NCBI RefSeq assembly: GCF_030369675.1
Contig: NZ_CP128477.1
Location: forward strand, 2,618,001 to 2,682,000
Reading direction: 5' to 3'
DNA: 64,000 bases
Source of the DNA: Peteryoungia algae
GTDB lineage: Bacteria; Pseudomonadota; Alphaproteobacteria; Rhizobiales; Rhizobiaceae
Below, piece by piece: positions 55,611 to 64,000 of the stretch. The notes beneath the pieces are model-generated. The model was not told where the DNA came from, made no database searches, and saw nothing but the letters and a program-made list of their open reading frames with translations. Position 1 is the stretch's first letter, and the number at the start of each line of letters is the position of its first letter. Both the position numbers and the translations under genes were made by a program.

Positions 55611-57767
55611 TTAGACTTTGGCTGCGGATTGGTTGATCGGCGTCCCGCCCGGACTTGCCGCGAGCTTTGCTCGCGACTTCATTTTCTTCATCACGACGGG
55701 ACAGACGGTTTCGGACTGGTAGAGCACCTGACAGTGAAGGCAGTTGATGCACTCGTTCGGATTGATCTCGCCGGTCCTGTGGATGGCCTGCACGGGACAC
55801 TGGTTGGAGCAGGTCTGGCAGGGATTGCCGCATTCGTGATAGCGCTTCAGCCAGTCGAACATGCGCATTCGGGCGGGTATCGCGAGTGCTGCACCGAGCG
55901 GGCAGAGGTAGCGGCAGTAGAAGCGTTCGACGAAGAGGCCCGCGACCAGAAGGGCGGCCGCATAGGCGACAAATGGCCAGGCGCGGATGAACTTCAGGAT
56001 GATCGCCGTCTTGAACGGTTCGATCTCGGCCAGGTGCTCCGCCTGCTCGACACTCATCAGCGAGACCCCGAACAGGCCAAGGAAGATCATGTATTTGAGC
56101 GGCCACAGTCGCTCATGCAGCCCCCACGGCAGGGTCCACTGTGGAACATGCAGCTTGCGGGCGATCTGATTGCTCAGTTCCTGGAGCGCGCCGAATGGGC
56201 AGAGCCAGCCGCAATATGCGCCGCGCCCCCAGAACAGAAGGGCAGCCGCTACCGAAAACCACAGGATGAAGGTCAAGGGATCAAGTAGAAAGGCCTGCCA
56301 GGAAAAGCCGGTGACCAGACTGCCGAACAGGGCCATGAGGTTGACCACCGAGAGCTGGGCATTGGCATACCATCCGAGGAAAACCAGCGTGACGGTAAGG
56401 AAAGCGATGCGGAAGATGTAGAAAGCTCTGGCATTCCTGACGGCATAGGTCTGGAAGAAGAAGACCGCCGTCAGCACGAACAGCATCGTGCCGAGCACTG
56501 CGATCTCCAGCGTCTTGTCACGCCAGATGCGCTTCCAAAGATCCGCCTGAGCCGTGCCCTCGTCGCGGTCGGCGACAGCCGTGACTTCGGCGAGAGGAAC
56601 AGCCGCAGCCTTCAGATATTTCTGCGGCAGCTGATAGCTGAGATCAAAGGTATGGAACACCTTTTCGATCGGACCGACCTCGCGGTGCGCCAGAAGCTGG
56701 ATGCGGAAGGGTTTGGTCGGATCAAAGCCGACATCGGCGGGGATGCGGAAAAGATCCATCTCGGCGAACTCGGGCGCGCCGGAGAGTGCGATCCTGCCGA
56801 GCCGGCGATGATCGCGGTCGCGAAAGCGCACAGAAACATCGTCCTGGATCAGCACGATGCGGTCGAAGATGCCGCCGCGCACGTAGCCGGAGCCCTTGAA
56901 CGAGTAAAGCCCTCTGCCGGCAACGGCGACGGCGCTTTCGCCCTCCTTCAGCCAGTCCCTCAGATTGGCCTCCTCGGCCGGCCCGAGCATAGCCTTGCCG
57001 ATCGCCGGCACAGAGACGAGTGCTGCATGCATGTCGATAAAGGTGGTTTCCGGCGGCTCCGTCAGCGCCCGCTCGCGAGCCCGCGCATCGGCATGCTCGG
57101 CAAAAGCGGCATTGACCTGCGCCACATCAAGCGACAGACGTCGGATCGTGCCGTCGCCCTCCGCCTCGACCCAGTCGGCCGGCTCTGCGGCATCGGCATC
57201 AATCGTGAAGCGAGGGCCGGCCTGTTCGCTTTCCGGTGCCAGGCCGCCAAGCCCGAGCGCGCGTGCCACCTTCAAGCCTGATCGCACGATCGAATCGTCG
57301 ATCACCATCACAGTGACCGTAGCACCCGAGATGATATCGACGTCATGCGCGGTGCCGCCCGATTTCGCCTCTGCAACAAGGTCGAGACCGGCATAGCCTG
57401 AGACCATTGCCTTGACCTTGGCCTCGGGAATGCCGATCAGGACGATGGGTTCGGAATGCTTGACCAACTGCACACCGATGATTTTCGCGTCGAGAGCAAC
57501 CGCCACCAGCGTGTGGATGGGCTTGCCCGAGTATCCCGTCGTGCCGACGAAATCCGACGTCGCGAAGACCCAGCCCACAGTCTCGCCGCCCTTCAGCACG
57601 GGGGCAACCGCCAGATCCGCCCGCAGCGGGCCGAATCCGTCAGCGCCCGGCACCAGGTCGGAGACCTGGGCATCAGGCAAATACTGCTCCAGCACCGATG
57701 CCGCACTGGCGGAGACCGCAAGGCAAAGGGAAGCGCAGATCAGTAGGACCAGACGTAAGAGATTCAT
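55611..57767 (-). CDS. nosR: NosR, membrane flavo/iron-sulfur electron donor to NosZ
   Basis: This 718-residue protein has a signal peptide and a periplasmic FMN-binding domain with flavinylation motif SGAT (Ser147 to Thr150), then several membrane helices (from about residue 420) with the polyferredoxin-type loops WLCPFGAL and YLCPLGAAL. At the C-terminus are two 4Fe-4S motifs, [13 protein letters not shown] and CINCLHCQ...TVCP. It passes quinol electrons to NosZ and supports nosZ expression. NosX at the far end of the operon should flavinylate it. A Crp/Fnr-type site lies 57 bases upstream. Confidence 0.96.
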   Translation of the reverse strand: MNLLRLVLLICASLCLAVSASAASVLEQYLPDAQVSDLVPGADGFGPLRADLAVAPVLKGGETVGWVFATSDFVGTTGYSGKPIHTLVAVALDAKIIGVQLVKHSEPIVLIGIPEAKVKAMVSGYAGLDLVAEAKSGGTAHDVDIISGATVTVMVIDDSIVRSGLKVARALGLGGLAPESEQAGPRFTIDADAAEPADWVEAEGDGTIRRLSLDVAQVNAAFAEHADARARERALTEPPETTFIDMHAALVSVPAIGKAMLGPAEEANLRDWLKEGESAVAVAGRGLYSFKGSGYVRGGIFDRIVLIQDDVSVRFRDRDHRRLGRIALSGAPEFAEMDLFRIPADVGFDPTKPFRIQLLAHREVGPIEKVFHTFDLSYQLPQKYLKAAAVPLAEVTAVADRDEGTAQADLWKRIWRDKTLEIAVLGTMLFVLTAVFFFQTYAVRNARAFYIFRIAFLTVTLVFLGWYANAQLSVVNLMALFGSLVTGFSWQAFLLDPLTFILWFSVAAALLFWGRGAYCGWLCPFGALQELSNQIARKLHVPQWTLPWGLHERLWPLKYMIFLGLFGVSLMSVEQAEHLAEIEPFKTAIILKFIRAWPFVAYAAALLVAGLFVERFYCRYLCPLGAALAIPARMRMFDWLKRYHECGNPCQTCSNQCPVQAIHRTGEINPNECINCLHCQVLYQSETVCPVVMKKMKSRAKLAASPGGTPINQSAAKV

Positions 57768-57823
57768 CTCAGATTTCCCGCATTTCGTCGCAGGAGCATT
57801 GGCGGCTCTAGGGAGAGAGGTCT

Positions 57824-57837
57824 TTGCGATAGATCAA
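57824..57837. promoter_or_regulatory. Crp/Fnr-family binding site upstream of nosR, TTGCG-ATAG-ATCAA
   Basis: This 14-base site is 57 bases before the nosR start codon. Its left half (TTGCG) is the NnrR-type half-site and its right half (ATCAA) the FNR/FixK-type half-site. A Crp/Fnr-family gene lies 1.6 kb away (59421-60089). It is probably the activator site for the nos operon under low oxygen or nitric oxide. Confidence 0.6.
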
Positions 57838-58029
57838 AGATCCGGCCGTTTCTCGAATGATTGTCTGCAGCTACTGCGCGCCAAGATCAAAACTGACAAA
57901 CTTAAAACCACGGTTTCGCGGCCTCCCGATCAACCTCTCGGCTCCAATGAAAAATAGTGACATCTGACGCGGAGGCGCCCGGTGAGATAGGCGTCTATCC
58001 TGAATTCTGGCAGCCAGCGACGGTAGCGA

Positions 58030-58935
58030 ATGACGAACGAGAGCAGCGCAAACGCGGAGAATCCAGACCGCCCTGCCCTCGGAATTTTGCTGCGCATTCT
58101 TTAAGGTGCGCTCTTTGCAGCTATGGCGATCTTCGTCAAAAAGGTCTCGAACGACGTGCAGGTCGGGCAGATCGTTTTCTTCAGGTCCGCCTTAGCGCTC
58201 ATTCCCTGCTTGTCTTCCTGTGGATGAGGGGAGAGTTTCCGAAAGGACTGGCCACGCGGCGTGCCTTTGATTACCTGCTGCGATCCGCACTCGGGGCGGC
58301 GGTCATGTTTGCATCCTTCGCCTCGATTGCACGCCTTCCCCTCGCCGAGGCAACGTTGTTGGGTTACCTGTCGCCCTCTTCACAGCGATTGCGAGTGTGC
58401 TCATGCTTTCGGAACCTGCAACGGTCTGGCGTGCCGGTGGCGATATTGGGAACGATCGGCGTGGTGTCGCTCGTCTGGCCCGAACTCGGTCAAGCGGCAA
58501 CGGACGACACGCGCCTGATTGGTTTTGGCTTCGCCCTTCTGATGGGTTTGCTGACGGCTTTGGCCCTGATCATGGTGCGAAGTCTCAGCCGGACGGAAAG
58601 CCCCGGGAGCCATAGCCTTCTACTTCGTCCTAGCTTCCATGGCTGGCGGGATTGTCACACTTCCGTTCGGGTGGACAACGCCGGGCGATGACGAATTGGC
58701 CTAACTTGTGGGACCCGGCGTTTTCGGAGGCTTAGCCCATATCTCCATGACGCACGCATTCCGCTATAGCCAAGCCTCGCGTCTTGCGCCGTTCGAGTGT
58801 CTGGCAATCCTGTGGCCGATCATGGCTGACCTCGTATAGTTCGGTCAGCCACTCACGTCACCATTTCTCACGGCCCTGCCCCTGGTGCTCTCAGGCGCTG
58901 CCTTTGCAGCGCTCGAAGGCCGAAAACGACCTTGA
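58030..58935 (+). pseudogene. EamA/DMT-family exporter, broken
   Basis: From ATG 58030 the frame MTNESSANAENPDRPALGIL stops at a TAA, then resumes GALFAAMAIFVKKVSNDVQV, GQIVFFRSALALIP and stops again. Later parts in other frames (SALGAAVMFASFASIARLPL, AEATLLGYLSP, GVPVAILGTIGVVSLVWP, LVLSGAAFAALEGRKRP) complete a ten-helix drug/metabolite transporter. Several nonsense and frameshift changes make it dead. Confidence 0.8.
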
Positions 58936-58939
58936 ACGA

Positions 58940-59342
58940 TCGCTAAAGGAGTGGTTGGCCGCGCCCGTGGAGGCCTCGCGCACACGCGCCACCGGCACGA
59001 TGACGGATTCCGTTGCGCCCGAGGACAATAACTCGGCTACGCCATTCGTATGCGAGCCGCCAGGTTGAGATCATGGAAGGCGATCAACCAATGCCTCGGT
59101 TCTTGTCACATACGGTCTGAGGATTTCGAAGACGCGCAGCTGATGCACTAGATCAAGCGCACTCGTCGCCTCGTCGAGGAGTGGCCAGGTGGTCTTCGTA
59201 GTAGAAGCCGAGGACAACCCGTTCGGCGGGGGGTGGAAACGGTAACGGTTCGCCCCTTGACGTCGGTCACGGTGATATCGGCCATGGCCTGTCCTGCACG
59301 AGCGATCAGGGCGCATGTGGTGCAAAGCAGCAGGTTTTTCAT
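58940..59342 (-). pseudogene. Chimeric remnant of an iron/haem ABC transporter operon
   Basis: From ATG 59342 comes a signal peptide and the start of a periplasmic iron-complex binding protein (MKNLLLCTTCALIARAGQAM, ADITVTDVKGRTVTVSTP, and in the next frame RVVLGFYYEDHLA). It then passes straight into the C-terminal half of an ATPase (LLDEATSALDLVHQLRVFEI, HDLNLAARI). The middle of both genes and the permease are missing, so an internal deletion fused the two ends. Further frameshifts are present. Confidence 0.75.
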
Positions 59343-59420
59343 GAAACTTTCCTTCGGAGGCATCACAGGCCGAGCTTTCGGTCCGTGAGGAATGACAGAA
59401 ATTGGGGGCTAACTTGGCAA

Positions 59421-60089
59421 TCAGGTCGGCATGGCGCCGTCAGCAATCGCTTGAAGTGCGGGAAGATCCAGAACGGTGACGATTTCAGGCTCCTCAAAAT
59501 CGATCAGGCCCGCCCGTTTGAACCGCGTGAAACAGCGACTTACCGTTTCCAGCGACAGGCCCAACCAATCAGCCAGATCGCCCCGTCCGAGATAGAGATT
59601 GAAGACGCGGACCTCACTGCGCAGACGTTGCGGTCGAGCAAACCGCTCTGACAAATCGAGGATTGCACTTGCCACACGTTCAGGTACCGTCTTGCGGCCC
59701 AGCAGCATGGTGTGTGCCTCGATGCGCATCATGGCTTCGCCGATCGCGCTGTAGATCTTGCCGATCCCGTCGGCATGATAGTGCTCGATGTGGCAATAGC
59801 TGAGCGTTTCGGCCGTCATCCGGTTCTTGTCACCGTGGGCAAGACCGACCAGTTCGCCGGGTCCGACGATGTCGACGATCTGACGACGCCCGTCGGCAAG
59901 GGTCTGCGAGAGGGCGATACAGCCCTGCGACAGCTTGAACTGGGGAGCAGACGGCTGCCCCTGATGGAAAAGGACAGTTCCGGGTGCGACAAAGCCATGT
60001 TCCTTGAGGAACCGTGCCTTTGACGGATGTGGAGCGGGAATACTGGATTGCGAAATCGGAGTAGCGCTGACAGGGACGACGTACAACAT
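59421..60089 (-). CDS. Crp/Fnr-family regulator (FixK/Dnr-like)
   Basis: This 222-residue regulator has a cyclic-nucleotide-binding-like domain (residues about 30-120), a dimer helix and a C-terminal helix-turn-helix (GDLADWLGLSLETVSRCFTR). Recognition residues Glu181, Ser184 and Arg185 (ETVSR) match FNR/FixK proteins, which read TTGAT-type half-sites. The N-terminal cysteine cluster of FNR is absent, so oxygen sensing through an iron-sulfur cluster is unlikely. It could sense NO (DNR/NnrR type) or act below FixLJ. Its place between nos and nap suggests that it controls both. Confidence 0.9.
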   Translation of the reverse strand: MLYVVPVSATPISQSSIPAPHPSKARFLKEHGFVAPGTVLFHQGQPSAPQFKLSQGCIALSQTLADGRRQIVDIVGPGELVGLAHGDKNRMTAETLSYCHIEHYHADGIGKIYSAIGEAMMRIEAHTMLLGRKTVPERVASAILDLSERFARPQRLRSEVRVFNLYLGRGDLADWLGLSLETVSRCFTRFKRAGLIDFEEPEIVTVLDLPALQAIADGAMPT

Positions 60090-60182
60090 GACGGCTCCGG
60101 AGTTGGCCGGTCATGATGCGTCGCATCTGCCGGCGATCGAACGAGATCGGTCCGGACGTCTGACGTCGAATTCGGACCGGAT

Positions 60183-60551
60183 TCAGAGGGAATCCGGCAC
60201 CGGAGGCGCACGCGGCGCAGTGTTCGGGGGGAAAAGACGCCGGTAGCCTGCGTCGTTTCGCACAGGCGCCGACATGTTGAGAGCAACGAGCATGCGCCGA
60301 CCGACAAGATCGACCGGCACCGGCAGCAGCGTCGCAGATGCAATCAGGCAGGCTTCACAGGTGGCAACCCCGCCGTGATGCGGGATCCCGCCATCTTCGG
60401 TCGTGACACAAAGCTCGGGTACAGTGCCGTCCGGCAGAACATAGGCGGCAACGCCATGCGTTGCGGCATTTCCGACGCCTGACGGGGGCTGGTGTGCCAT
60501 CCCGACCATGATGAGCAGCAATGCAAGGATGATCCGAATAGCTCTTTCCAC
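60183..60551 (-). CDS. Small exported protein with CxxC motif (DUF2946-like)
   Basis: From GTG 60551 the 122-residue product begins VERAIRIILALLLIMVGMAH (signal or membrane helix). It has cysteines in LCVTTEDGG and a CEAC motif (VATCEACLIASATLLPVPVD), and ends in a Pro-rich tail. This pattern resembles DUF2946-type proteins, often linked to copper. The frame continues upstream to ATG 60674, but that extension would cover a Crp/Fnr-like site (60617-60630) and looks uncoded. It lies 93 bases upstream of the Crp/Fnr-family gene on the same strand. A metal-related role beside nos is possible. Confidence 0.6.
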   Translation of the reverse strand: MERAIRIILALLLIMVGMAHQPPSGVGNAATHGVAAYVLPDGTVPELCVTTEDGGIPHHGGVATCEACLIASATLLPVPVDLVGRRMLVALNMSAPVRNDAGYRRLFPPNTAPRAPPVPDSL

Positions 60552-60616
60552 GATGCCTATGGGCCGGTTTGCATTGTCGACTGTCGAATGCCTAACATGC
60601 CATTGCAGCGAACTGT

Positions 60617-60630
60617 TTGACCTGGAACAA
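60617..60630. promoter_or_regulatory. Possible Crp/Fnr-family site, TTGAC-CTGG-AACAA
   Basis: This 14-base near-palindrome (outer GTTTG/CAAAC arms agree) is 66 bases upstream of the preferred start of the small CxxC protein. It matches the FixK/FNR pattern except for one base in the right half. It could serve that gene or the regulator gene after it. Confidence 0.45.
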
Positions 60631-60719
60631 ACATGCTGCAGAAAGTCAATGCGCGCTCGTGAGGTCTCGGGCACAGGCGGCTCTCGGGACGAATGCCGGA
60701 AGACAGCAAGCCTTGATCA

Positions 60720-60739
60720 GGGTGGGTTGTGTCCCACCC
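60720..60739. terminator. Hairpin upstream of napE
   Basis: A 7-base perfect inverted repeat (GGGTGGG / CCCACCC, 6-base loop) lies in the 60675-60958 gap before napE. No T-run follows. It may shield or modulate the nap transcript, or be chance. Nothing else is seen in this gap, and no convincing FNR site is found for nap. Confidence 0.35.
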
Positions 60740-60958
60740 GGGAACGCTTCACATTGCGAACAACCAGGCCGACTGGCGGCTCAACAGCATCCACGCCTTG
60801 AGCACCGCTATTCCGGTATTCCCCTTCGCCTTGTCGTCTCGGTCAGCACCGCATCGACCAGGCTCCGGCACTGCCATTGCCATGTTACAGAAACTGACCT
60901 TCCTTGACAGCAGAGTGATCGGCCCGCACACTTGCCGCGAGGAAAAGGAGGAGTACCA

Positions 60959-61153
60959 GTGCAGCACAGCACCGAGACCACCATCCCGTTGTCCGCCTCC
61001 GACCGTCGTGTCCGGCGTCGATCCGAGCTTGTGACATTTTTCATCCTTGCCTTTGGCATCTGGCCGATCCTCGCCGTGGCTGCCGTCGGCGGTTTCGGCT
61101 TCATGGTCTGGATGTACCAGATCATCGTGGGTCCACCCGGCCCTCCAGCCTAG
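60959..61153 (+). CDS. napE: NapE, small membrane protein of periplasmic nitrate reductase
   Basis: This 64-residue protein starts at GTG 60959, chosen because AAGGAGGAG (60945-60953) lies just upstream; an ATG at 60932 precedes that site. One membrane helix (LVTFFILAFGIWPILAVAAV) is followed by FGFMVWMYQIIVGPPGPP, the NapE pattern. Its role in nitrate respiration is not well defined. It opens the nap operon. Confidence 0.88.
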   Translation: MQHSTETTIPLSASDRRVRRRSELVTFFILAFGIWPILAVAAVGGFGFMVWMYQIIVGPPGPPA

Positions 61154-61163
61154 CGAGGAGATC

Positions 61164-61664
61164 ATGGTGACCATGCTATCGCGCCGAGCACTGCTTCGAG
61201 GCCATTTAAGGGAAGAGCCACGCATCCTGCCCCCGGGTCTCGTGCGGCCTGTTGCGGAGATCTGTCAACAATGCAGGGCATGTGTTGACCACTGTCCGGC
61301 ATCGATCATCTCGCTGAAGTCGGGCATGCCCGCGCTCGATTTCTCTTTCGAGGGATGCGATTTCTGCGGCGAATGTCGCGATAACTGTCCGCACTCCGAT
61401 GTTTTCTTCGAAGAAGACCTCACTTTCCCCCACACGGCACAAGTCCTGTCGCACTGTCTGGCGCTCAACGGCGTCGACTGTCAGTCATGCCGTGACCACT
61501 GTCCGGCCGACGCCATCCGGTTTCGCCCGCGAGCCGGCGGACCATGGCACCCGGATGTTGCACAAGACGACTGCACCGGCTGCGGCGCCTGTATCGGCCA
61601 CTGTCCCACGAACGCAATTTCCATATCGGTAAGGAGTGGCCCGCATGTCGACGCACAATCCTGA
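61164..61664 (+). CDS. napF: NapF, iron-sulfur protein for NapA maturation
   Basis: This 166-residue cytosolic ferredoxin-like protein has cluster motifs CQQCRACVDHCP, CDFCGECRDNCP, CQSCRDHCP and CTGCGACIGHCP. The N-terminal MLSRRALLRGHLRE is typical. It helps to load or reactivate the iron-sulfur/molybdenum enzyme NapA before Tat export. ATG 61164 has GGAG 5 bases before it. Its end overlaps napD by 20 bases. Confidence 0.93.
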   Translation: MVTMLSRRALLRGHLREEPRILPPGLVRPVAEICQQCRACVDHCPASIISLKSGMPALDFSFEGCDFCGECRDNCPHSDVFFEEDLTFPHTAQVLSHCLALNGVDCQSCRDHCPADAIRFRPRAGGPWHPDVAQDDCTGCGACIGHCPTNAISISVRSGPHVDAQS

Positions 61665-61938
61665 ACGCTACCATGTATCCAGTGCCGTCATCCTGACCTC
61701 GCCCGCAGCGGCTGACCGTCTTCTTTTAGCATTGGCAGAGATGCCGAACGTTGAAGTTCATGCCGCAGAGAAGGGCAAGATCGTCATCGTGATCGAAGGC
61801 AAGTCCAGCGGTGAAATGGGCGCGACATTGGCCGCCATCTCAGGTCTTCCGGATGTCATGGCGGCAAATATGGTTTTCGAGCATGCAGAGAATTTGAAGG
61901 AGGGTCCGATCAATGGACACAGAACTGACGCGGCGTAG
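61645..61938 (+). CDS. napD: NapD, NapA signal-peptide chaperone
   Basis: This 97-residue ferredoxin-like-fold chaperone binds the Tat signal of NapA. It has [20 protein letters not shown] and the segment [20 protein letters not shown] 61645 is set by AAGGAG 8 bases upstream. It overlaps napF by 20 bases and napA by 26 bases, so the three are translationally linked. Confidence 0.93.
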   Translation: MSTHNPERYHVSSAVILTSPAAADRLLLALAEMPNVEVHAAEKGKIVIVIEGKSSGEMGATLAAISGLPDVMAANMVFEHAENLKEGPINGHRTDAA

Positions 61939-64000
61939 TCTGCTCAAGGCCCATGCCGCCGCGATTGCAGCGGCCACCGCCGGCATCACCTTGCCGGCCA
62001 ATGCACAGTCCGTTCCCGGTGGCGTCGGGTCCCTTGAGATCAAATGGTCCAAGGCGCCCTGCCGGTTCTGTGGCACCGGCTGTGGTGTTATGGTCGGCGT
62101 CAAGGAAGGGCAGGTCGTCGCCACACACGGCGACATGCAAGCCGAGGTGAACCGCGGCCTCAACTGCATCAAGGGTTATTTCCTCTCAAAGATCATGTAT
62201 GGCGAGGATCGCCTGACCACACCGCTCCTGCGCAAGCGCAACGGGCAGTATTCCAAGGACGGCGAGTTCGAACCGGTGAGCTGGGACGAAGCTTTCGACG
62301 TCATGGCAGAGCAGTGCAAGAAGGTCCTGCGCGAAAAGGGACCCACCGCAGTCGGCATGTTCGGTTCCGGCCAGTGGACCATTTTCGAAGGCTATGCTGC
62401 CACGAAGCTGATGCGCGCTGGCTTCCGCTCCAACAACCTAGACCCCAATGCCCGCCATTGCATGGCGTCGGCCGCCTATGCGTTCATGCGGACCTTCGGC
62501 ATGGACGAACCCATGGGCTGCTACGACGACTTCGAGCACGCTGACGCCTTCGTACTCTGGGGCTCGAACATGGCCGAGATGCACCCGATCCTGTGGACAC
62601 GCCTTGCGGACCGGCGACTGGGCCACGAACATGTAAAAGTCGCAGTACTCTCGACCTTCACCCACCGCAGCATGGATCTTGCAGACGTTCCGATCATCTT
62701 CAAGCCGAGCACGGATCTGGCGATCATGAACTATATCGCTAATCACATCATCTCGACCGGTCGAGTGAACGAGGACTTTGTCCGCGCGCACACGACTTTC
62801 ATGAAGGGCGTGGACGATATCGGATATGGTCTTCGACCGGACGATCCGCTCGAGATGAAGGCAAAGAACGTCGGCGACCCGACCAAGATGGAGCCGATCG
62901 ACTTCGACAGTTTCAAGGCCTTTGTCGCAGATTACACTTTAGAAAAAGTCGCCGAGCTGACTGGGTCCGATCCGGGCTTTCTGGAGCAACTCGCTGAGCT
63001 CTATGCCAGTCCCGACACCAAGGTCATGTCTCTTTGGACCATGGGTTTCAACCAGCACACGCGCGGTGTTTGGGCAAACCACATGATCTATAATCTGCAT
63101 CTGCTGACGGGGAAGATCTCTGAACCGGGCAACGGCCCCTTCTCACTGACAGGCCAACCATCGGCCTGTGGAACGGCGCGCGAAGTCGGCACATTCGCGC
63201 ATCGCCTGCCGGCAGACATGGTGGTGACCAATCCGGAGCACCGACATCACGCAGAGGAGATCTGGAAACTCCCGGAAGGTCTTCTTCCCGACAAACCAGG
63301 ATACCATGCCGTAGAACAGGACAGGATGCTGAAGGACGGCAAGCTGAACTTCTATTGGGTTCAGGTCAACAACAACGTCCAGGCGGCCCCCAATACCAGC
63401 AACGAGACTTATCTCGGCTACAGGAACCCGGACAACTTCATTGTCGTCTCCGATGCCTATCCCACGATCACCGCCATATCTGCCGACCTCATTCTTCCGG
63501 CCGCCATGTGGGTCGAGAAGGAAGGAGCCTATGGCAATGCAGAGCGCCGAACACACGTCTGGCATCAACTGGTCAATGCGCCAGGATATGCGCGCTCGGA
63601 CCTATGGCAATTGGTGGAGTTTTCCAAACGGTTCACGACGGATGAAGTCTGGACCGAGGAGATCTTGGCGCAGAACCCGGACTACCGCGGCAAAACACTT
63701 TTCGAGGTGCTGTTTGCCAATGGCAAGGTGGACCGATACCCCCTCTCAGAGGTGGACGCCGACTATGCCAATCGCGAAGCCGAAGCATTTGGCTTTTATC
63801 TCCAGAAGGGCCTCTTCGAGGAATATGCGGAGTTTGGGCGCGGACATGGGCATGACCTGGCACCTTACGACGTCTACCATCAGGAGCGGGGCCTTCGTTG
63901 GCCGGTCGTCGACGGCAAGGAGACTAAATGGCGCTACCGGGAGGGTTATGACCCATATGTCAAACCCGGCGAAGGGGTGCGCTTCTACGGCAAACCCGAT
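61913..64000 (+). CDS. napA: NapA, periplasmic nitrate reductase catalytic subunit (partial)
   Basis: 696 codons are visible of about 830; the gene runs off the window. A Tat signal ([20 protein letters not shown]) is followed by the 4Fe-4S motif Cys50-x2-Cys53-x3-Cys57 and Cys85. NARHCMASA supplies the molybdenum-binding Cys183, and bis-MGD contacts such as [13 protein letters not shown] follow. It reduces nitrate to nitrite in the periplasm, with electrons from NapB/NapC, presumably encoded just outside. AAGGAGGG lies 8 bases before ATG 61913. No break is seen. Confidence 0.97.
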   Translation, partial: MDTELTRRSLLKAHAAAIAAATAGITLPANAQSVPGGVGSLEIKWSKAPCRFCGTGCGVMVGVKEGQVVATHGDMQAEVNRGLNCIKGYFLSKIMYGEDRLTTPLLRKRNGQYSKDGEFEPVSWDEAFDVMAEQCKKVLREKGPTAVGMFGSGQWTIFEGYAATKLMRAGFRSNNLDPNARHCMASAAYAFMRTFGMDEPMGCYDDFEHADAFVLWGSNMAEMHPILWTRLADRRLGHEHVKVAVLSTFTHRSMDLADVPIIFKPSTDLAIMNYIANHIISTGRVNEDFVRAHTTFMKGVDDIGYGLRPDDPLEMKAKNVGDPTKMEPIDFDSFKAFVADYTLEKVAELTGSDPGFLEQLAELYASPDTKVMSLWTMGFNQHTRGVWANHMIYNLHLLTGKISEPGNGPFSLTGQPSACGTAREVGTFAHRLPADMVVTNPEHRHHAEEIWKLPEGLLPDKPGYHAVEQDRMLKDGKLNFYWVQVNNNVQAAPNTSNETYLGYRNPDNFIVVSDAYPTITAISADLILPAAMWVEKEGAYGNAERRTHVWHQLVNAPGYARSDLWQLVEFSKRFTTDEVWTEEILAQNPDYRGKTLFEVLFANGKVDRYPLSEVDADYANREAEAFGFYLQKGLFEEYAEFGRGHGHDLAPYDVYHQERGLRWPVVDGKETKWRYREGYDPYVKPGEGVRFYGKPD

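Noticed and set aside
60148..60179. Inverted repeat CGGTCCG / CGGACCG between the Crp/Fnr and CxxC protein genes
   Set aside because: It has only 7-base arms with an 18-base loop and no T-run. It could be chance in GC-rich DNA, so it is not listed as a terminator.

Overview
The window looks like an accessory region, probably a plasmid or genomic island, of an alphaproteobacterium close to the Rhizobiaceae. This rests on high-GC coding sequence, rhizobial-type transport operons (Liv/Aap-like ABC, TRAP), a clade I nosRZDFYLX cluster beside napEFDA, and dense remnants of several insertion sequence families. No rRNA, tRNA, replication or core gene was found. Species assignment is inference.

Layout. 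1-15.9 kb: the N-terminal part of a sensor histidine kinase, then a type I secretion locus on the minus strand that reads, in transcription order, a 2623-residue haem-peroxidase/RTX protein, a PrtD-type ABC exporter, a 698-residue RTX protein and an HlyD-type adaptor. A second peroxidase gene, cut after about 107 codons, lies on the other side of an IS6-family element whose transposase carries an internal stop. 15.9-17.1 kb: a complete IS3-family (IS407-like) element. 17.4-30.3 kb: a self-contained CoA-thioester catabolic module: Fe-type alcohol dehydrogenase, TetR repressor, MaoC hydratase, SDR dehydrogenase, two hot-dog thioesterases, thiolase, a Liv-type importer, an enoyl-CoA hydratase/isomerase-family protein and an acyl-CoA ligase. 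Two near-identical palindromes (ACATACT-N4-AGTATGT) sit in its two divergent promoter regions and probably make all fourteen genes one regulon. 31-35.8 kb: an Aap-like amino-acid binding protein, a kinase/LytM-peptidase/class III aminotransferase fusion and a divergent Lrp-type regulator. 35.9-36.7 kb: ABC-transporter and IS21 fragments. 36.7-41.6 kb: a TRAP transporter, a divergent LysR regulator and an alpha/beta hydrolase. 41.6-46.3 kb: mostly decayed DNA (flagellin, IS110, IS3, CBS-domain and FMN-reductase fragments) around one intact six-helix chemotaxis receptor with a translationally coupled exported protein. 46.4-48.6 kb: a LysR regulator and an Fsr-like MFS exporter.

49.1-64 kb: nitrous oxide reduction (nosRZDFYLX, minus strand), two broken genes, a Crp/Fnr-family regulator, a small exported CxxC protein, and napEFDA (plus strand; napA runs off the window). 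Together these give periplasmic nitrate reduction and N2O reduction. No nitrite or NO reductase gene is in the window. The strongest leads are the secreted peroxidase with its large alanine-rich insert and dead paralogue, the two-operator TetR regulon with an unassigned substrate, and the cytosolic fusion enzyme carrying what looks like an intact zinc peptidase site.
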